64,000 bases of DNA, taken from assembly GCF_001420005.1 (NCBI RefSeq), contig NZ_LJAK01000004.1, positions 248,001 through 312,000 of the forward strand, given 5' to 3'. Below, piece after piece: positions 61,207 through 64,000 of the stretch. Below the pieces are notes generated by a model, which saw only the letters and a program-made list of their open reading frames with translations, did no database searches and was not told the DNA's origin. The DNA is from Loktanella sp. 3ANDIMAR09. GTDB lineage: Bacteria; Pseudomonadota; Alphaproteobacteria; Rhodobacterales; Rhodobacteraceae. Each line of letters opens with the position of its first letter. The first letter of the stretch is position 1. The position numbers and the translations under genes are program-made.

Positions 61207-63027
61207 ATGACCGAGAACCGCACCTTTGACGCCGTGAATGAAACCGGCGGCAGCCCGATGGGCGACCTGCCCGAATGGGACCTGACGCACCTCTATCCGG
61301 CTACCGACAGTGCGGAAATCAAACGTGACCTCGACTGGCTCGAGGAGGCCTGCACCCGCTTTGCCGCTGATTTCGAAGGCAAACTGGCCGACCTCGACGC
61401 CGCTGGCCTGCTCGAGGCGGTGCAGCGCGATGAGAAAATCAACGAAATCGCGGGCCGCATCATGTCCTACGCGGGCCTGCGGTATTACCAGATCACGACC
61501 GACAACGACCGCGCCAAATTCATGGCTGACATGCAGGACCGCATCACGACATATACCACGCCGCTGGTGTTCTATGGTCTGGAATTCAACCGCCTGCCCG
61601 ACGACCACCTCGACACGCTGCTGGCCCAGAACGAAGAACTGCGCCGCTACAAGCCCGTGTTCGACCGGATGCGCGCCATGCGCCCGCACCAATTGTCGGA
61701 CGAGCTGGAAAAATTCCTGCACGACCAATCCACTGTCGGTGCTGCCGCATGGAACCGTCTGTTTGACGAAACCATGGCCGCGCTGACCTTTGTCGTGGAC
61801 GCGGAAGAGCTGAGCCTTGAATCCACGCTGAACCTGCTGACTGACAGCGACCGGTCCAAGCGTGAAGCCGCGGCCATGGCGCTGTCGGAAGTTTTCGCGC
61901 AGAACGTCAAACTCTTTGCCCGCATTCACAATACGCTGGCAAAGGAAAAGGAAATCGAGGACCGCTGGCGCAAGATGCCGACCCCGCAAACGGGCCGCCA
62001 CCTGTCCAACCATGTCGAACCAGAGGTCGTCGAGGCGTTGCGCAACGCCGTGGTCGCCGCCTACCCACGCCTGTCGCACCGGTATTACGCGCTGAAAGCG
62101 CGTTGGCTGGGGCTCGAACGCATGGAAACCTGGGACCGCAACGCGCCGCTCCCGCGGGACGAAGACCGTCTCGTCAGCTGGGACGAGGCACAGCAAACCG
62201 TGCTGGACGCCTACGCCGGGTTTTCGCCTGACATGGCCGACCTTGCCAGACCGTTCTTTACCGAAGGCTGGATCGACGCCGCCGTCAAACCCGGCAAGGC
62301 CCCCGGCGCATTCGCCCACCCCACCGTCACCACGGTGCACCCCTATGTGATGCTCAACTATCTGGGCAAACCGCGCGACGTGATGACGCTGGCCCACGAG
62401 TTGGGTCACGGCGTCCACCAGCGTCTGGCCGCAGGGCAAGGGGAACTGCTGTCATCCACCCCGCTGACACTGGCCGAAACCGCGTCCGTCTTTGGCGAAA
62501 TGCTGACGTTCCGCAAACTGCTGGACGGTGCCAAAACCAAGGCAGAGCGCAAGGTGCTGCTGGCGGGCAAGGTCGAGGACATGATCAACACGGTCGTGCG
62601 CCAGATCGCGTTCTACGATTTCGAATGCAAACTGCACGCCGCGCGTGCTGGCGGCGAACTGACCCCTGACGACATCAACGCGCTGTGGATGTCCGTTCAG
62701 GCCGAATCCCTTGGCCCGGTGTTCGATTTCCACGAAGGCTATGAAACCTTCTGGTCCTACATCCCGCATTTCGTCCATTCGCCGTTCTACGTCTATGCCT
62801 ATGCCTTTGGCGACGGGCTCGTGAACGCACTCTACGCTGTGTATGAGGAAGGCGATCCCGACTTTCAGGCGAAATACTTCGACATGCTCAAGGCGGGCGG
62901 GTCCAAACACCACAAGGAATTGCTGGAACCCTTCGGCCTCGACGCCTCTGACCCCGCATTCTGGGACAAGGGCCTGTCGATGATCGAATCCATGATCGAC
63001 GAGCTTGAGGCGATGGAGGACGCGTGA
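61207..63027 (+). CDS. pepF: Oligoendopeptidase F, M3 family
   Basis: 606-residue cytoplasmic zinc peptidase. The zinc site is HELGH (397-401) with the downstream Glu in ETASVFGEML. Other family text: PHLYPATD-like LTHLYPATDSAEI, HPTVTTVHPYVMLNYLGKPRDVMTLAHELGH, YAYAFGDGLVNALY. It degrades short peptides. ATG 61207 has AGGATAG upstream. Its TGA overlaps the GTG start of the next gene. Confidence 0.95.
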   Translation: MTENRTFDAVNETGGSPMGDLPEWDLTHLYPATDSAEIKRDLDWLEEACTRFAADFEGKLADLDAAGLLEAVQRDEKINEIAGRIMSYAGLRYYQITTDNDRAKFMADMQDRITTYTTPLVFYGLEFNRLPDDHLDTLLAQNEELRRYKPVFDRMRAMRPHQLSDELEKFLHDQSTVGAAAWNRLFDETMAALTFVVDAEELSLESTLNLLTDSDRSKREAAAMALSEVFAQNVKLFARIHNTLAKEKEIEDRWRKMPTPQTGRHLSNHVEPEVVEALRNAVVAAYPRLSHRYYALKARWLGLERMETWDRNAPLPRDEDRLVSWDEAQQTVLDAYAGFSPDMADLARPFFTEGWIDAAVKPGKAPGAFAHPTVTTVHPYVMLNYLGKPRDVMTLAHELGHGVHQRLAAGQGELLSSTPLTLAETASVFGEMLTFRKLLDGAKTKAERKVLLAGKVEDMINTVVRQIAFYDFECKLHAARAGGELTPDDINALWMSVQAESLGPVFDFHEGYETFWSYIPHFVHSPFYVYAYAFGDGLVNALYAVYEEGDPDFQAKYFDMLKAGGSKHHKELLEPFGLDASDPAFWDKGLSMIESMIDELEAMEDA

Positions 63028-63494
63028 CCAGCGTTACCCTCACCCCCTTCACCGACGACCAGCGCGCCGCCGTCAGCGCGCTGGCCGTTGCCCCCGATCA
63101 GGTGCAATTCTCGGGCCAGCCCGCGCAGATGATCCAGCCACAGGACCGCATCGACGTGCATTTGATCCATGCGGATGCGACCCTCGTCGGCATGTTCCGC
63201 ATCGACCATGATTTCGCCCGCGAACACCCGCAGGTGCCATCAGGTGCCTATGGGTTGCGCAGCATGATCGTAGATCAGCACCATCAGGGTCGCGGCATCG
63301 GCACCGCCATGATCCGCGCCCTGCCCGCCTATATGGCGCAGCACTATCCGGCGGCTGCGCAGATTTACCTGACCGTCAACCTGCGGAACCCCGGCGCGCG
63401 GCGCAGCTATCTCAACGGTGGTTTTACCGATACCGGCGAACATTACCTGGGCGGTGATGTCGGTCCGCAGCACATCCTGCGCATGGACCTTTAG
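63024..63494 (+). CDS. GNAT-family N-acetyltransferase
   Basis: 156 residues. The GNAT core is GLRSMIVDQHHQGRGIGTAMIRALPAYM, with HQGRGIGT as the acetyl-CoA loop, then IYLTVNLRNPGARRSYLNGGFTDTGEHYLGG. The GTG start overlaps the pepF stop as GTGA, so translation is coupled. The substrate is unknown. Its stop TAG overlaps the stop of the convergent gene in TTAG. Confidence 0.88.
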   Translation: MTSVTLTPFTDDQRAAVSALAVAPDQVQFSGQPAQMIQPQDRIDVHLIHADATLVGMFRIDHDFAREHPQVPSGAYGLRSMIVDQHHQGRGIGTAMIRALPAYMAQHYPAAAQIYLTVNLRNPGARRSYLNGGFTDTGEHYLGGDVGPQHILRMDL

Positions 63495-64000
63495 CCCGTC
63501 ATATCACGGATCACGGCAGCGACTGATGTGGCCTCTGCATCCTCTTGCCGGGCCAAGGCCGGGGTCTGCCGCGACCAACTGCCCGTTTCCGCCAGATGCA
63601 GCATGAAATGCGCCACATCCGCCATGCGCGTGCGCACCAGATGTTCCGGGATCACATCCGGCGTCACCACGTAATCCGCCGTCAGATCGCCCTGCATCAA
63701 CCAGCCGGGACGCACGGCCGTCCAATCCACGCGCGATGCACGCAATTGCGCCTCCATCTCCTTCATCTGGTCGAGTACGTTGTGCAGCGCCGCCATCACC
63801 GGCACCTTGAAATAGATCGGCCCGCGGTTCTTGGATTCGACGAAACTGGCCGAAATCACGGCCAGACGGTCGACCCCGGCGGCCTGCATACCCGCCAGGA
63901 TATTGCTGGTGCCACGCGTATAGAGTGGCGGCGGGTCCAGCAGGACCTTTGGCGCATTGCCCACCCCCAGACAGGAAAGAACCGCGTCACATCCCGCAAA
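63491..64000 (-). CDS. NAD(P)H-binding (atypical SDR) protein, C-terminal part
   Basis: The frame stays open to the end of the window; the N-terminal dinucleotide-binding motif is outside. The visible 169 residues read like the NAD(P)-binding NmrA/YwnB type: CDAVLSCLGVGNAP, GTSNILAGMQAAGVDRLAVISA, YFKVPVMAALHNVLDQMKEMEAQLRASRVDWTAVRPGWL, MADVAHFMLHLAE. A GTG at 63964 could be mistaken for a start. The function is probably reductase- or isomerase-like; the substrate is unknown. Confidence 0.85.
   Translation of the reverse strand, partial: FAGCDAVLSCLGVGNAPKVLLDPPPLYTRGTSNILAGMQAAGVDRLAVISASFVESKNRGPIYFKVPVMAALHNVLDQMKEMEAQLRASRVDWTAVRPGWLMQGDLTADYVVTPDVIPEHLVRTRMADVAHFMLHLAETGSWSRQTPALARQEDAEATSVAAVIRDMTG

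Overview
The window looks like ordinary core chromosome of a Rhodobacterales alphaproteobacterium (Roseobacter group). The case rests on the high-GC, densely packed coding sequence, an aa3-type ctaD standing alone, glyQ and glyS split by a small membrane protein, a folB-folP-glmM operon, FolE2 instead of FolE1, CarD and FdxA with a Suv3-type helicase, and a SAM-II riboswitch upstream of metZ. No prophage, integrase, transposase, CRISPR array or defence island was seen. GC content was judged by eye and not computed.

Layout. 0-7 kb: the end of an MBL-fold hydrolase, an AEC permease, and a minus-strand five-gene ABC importer operon of the polyamine type whose two permeases are unusually long and which includes a DUF1330 gene. 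7.2-9.5 kb: tRNA-Leu(GAG), a DUF2306 membrane protein, and a membrane LytTR regulator abutting lipB. 9.5-13 kb: an SbtA/SbtB-like bicarbonate module and ctaD. 13-18 kb: DUF2244, yqeY, carA, a membrane glycosyltransferase with an MshEN-like N-terminus behind a CtrA-like box, and a GntR regulator. 18-24 kb: a UbiH-type hydroxylase, a class V aminotransferase behind two overlapping Lrp genes, ilvC and a DMT transporter. 24-34 kb: a long minus-strand run of glyQ, a small membrane gene, glyS, a PPDK, a SleB hydrolase, folB, folP and glmM. 34-38.6 kb: an inactive trypsin-like protein, TrkH, a VOC protein and a gene-free remnant. 38.6-44 kb: folE2, metZ under a SAM-II riboswitch, a GST, a PilZ-like protein, yciB and ftsY. 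44-51 kb: a lytic transglycosylase, an orphan NuoE-NuoF fusion, an AlkB-like oxygenase, xseA and purD. 51-56 kb: carD, fdxA, an S4 protein and the Suv3-type helicase. 56-64 kb: SCP2, a lysophospholipase, a DNA exonuclease-ligase pair, an EEP phosphatase, pepF, a GNAT protein and a truncated NAD(P)-binding protein.

I found no convincing wholly new multi-gene system. The most informative signals are regulatory or structural: (1) a complete promoter, SAM-II aptamer and terminator leader for metZ; (2) a dispersed repeat, ATCATCTTGCC-N2-3-AAATACTC with GC-rich arms, in five copies near gene ends, one of which supplies the end of lipB; (3) six convergent gene pairs whose stop codons share four bases (CTAG or TTAG); (4) a CtrA-type box and a start-codon hairpin before a glycosyltransferase with a putative c-di-GMP-binding domain; (5) a chymotrypsin-fold protein that has lost its catalytic His and Ser.
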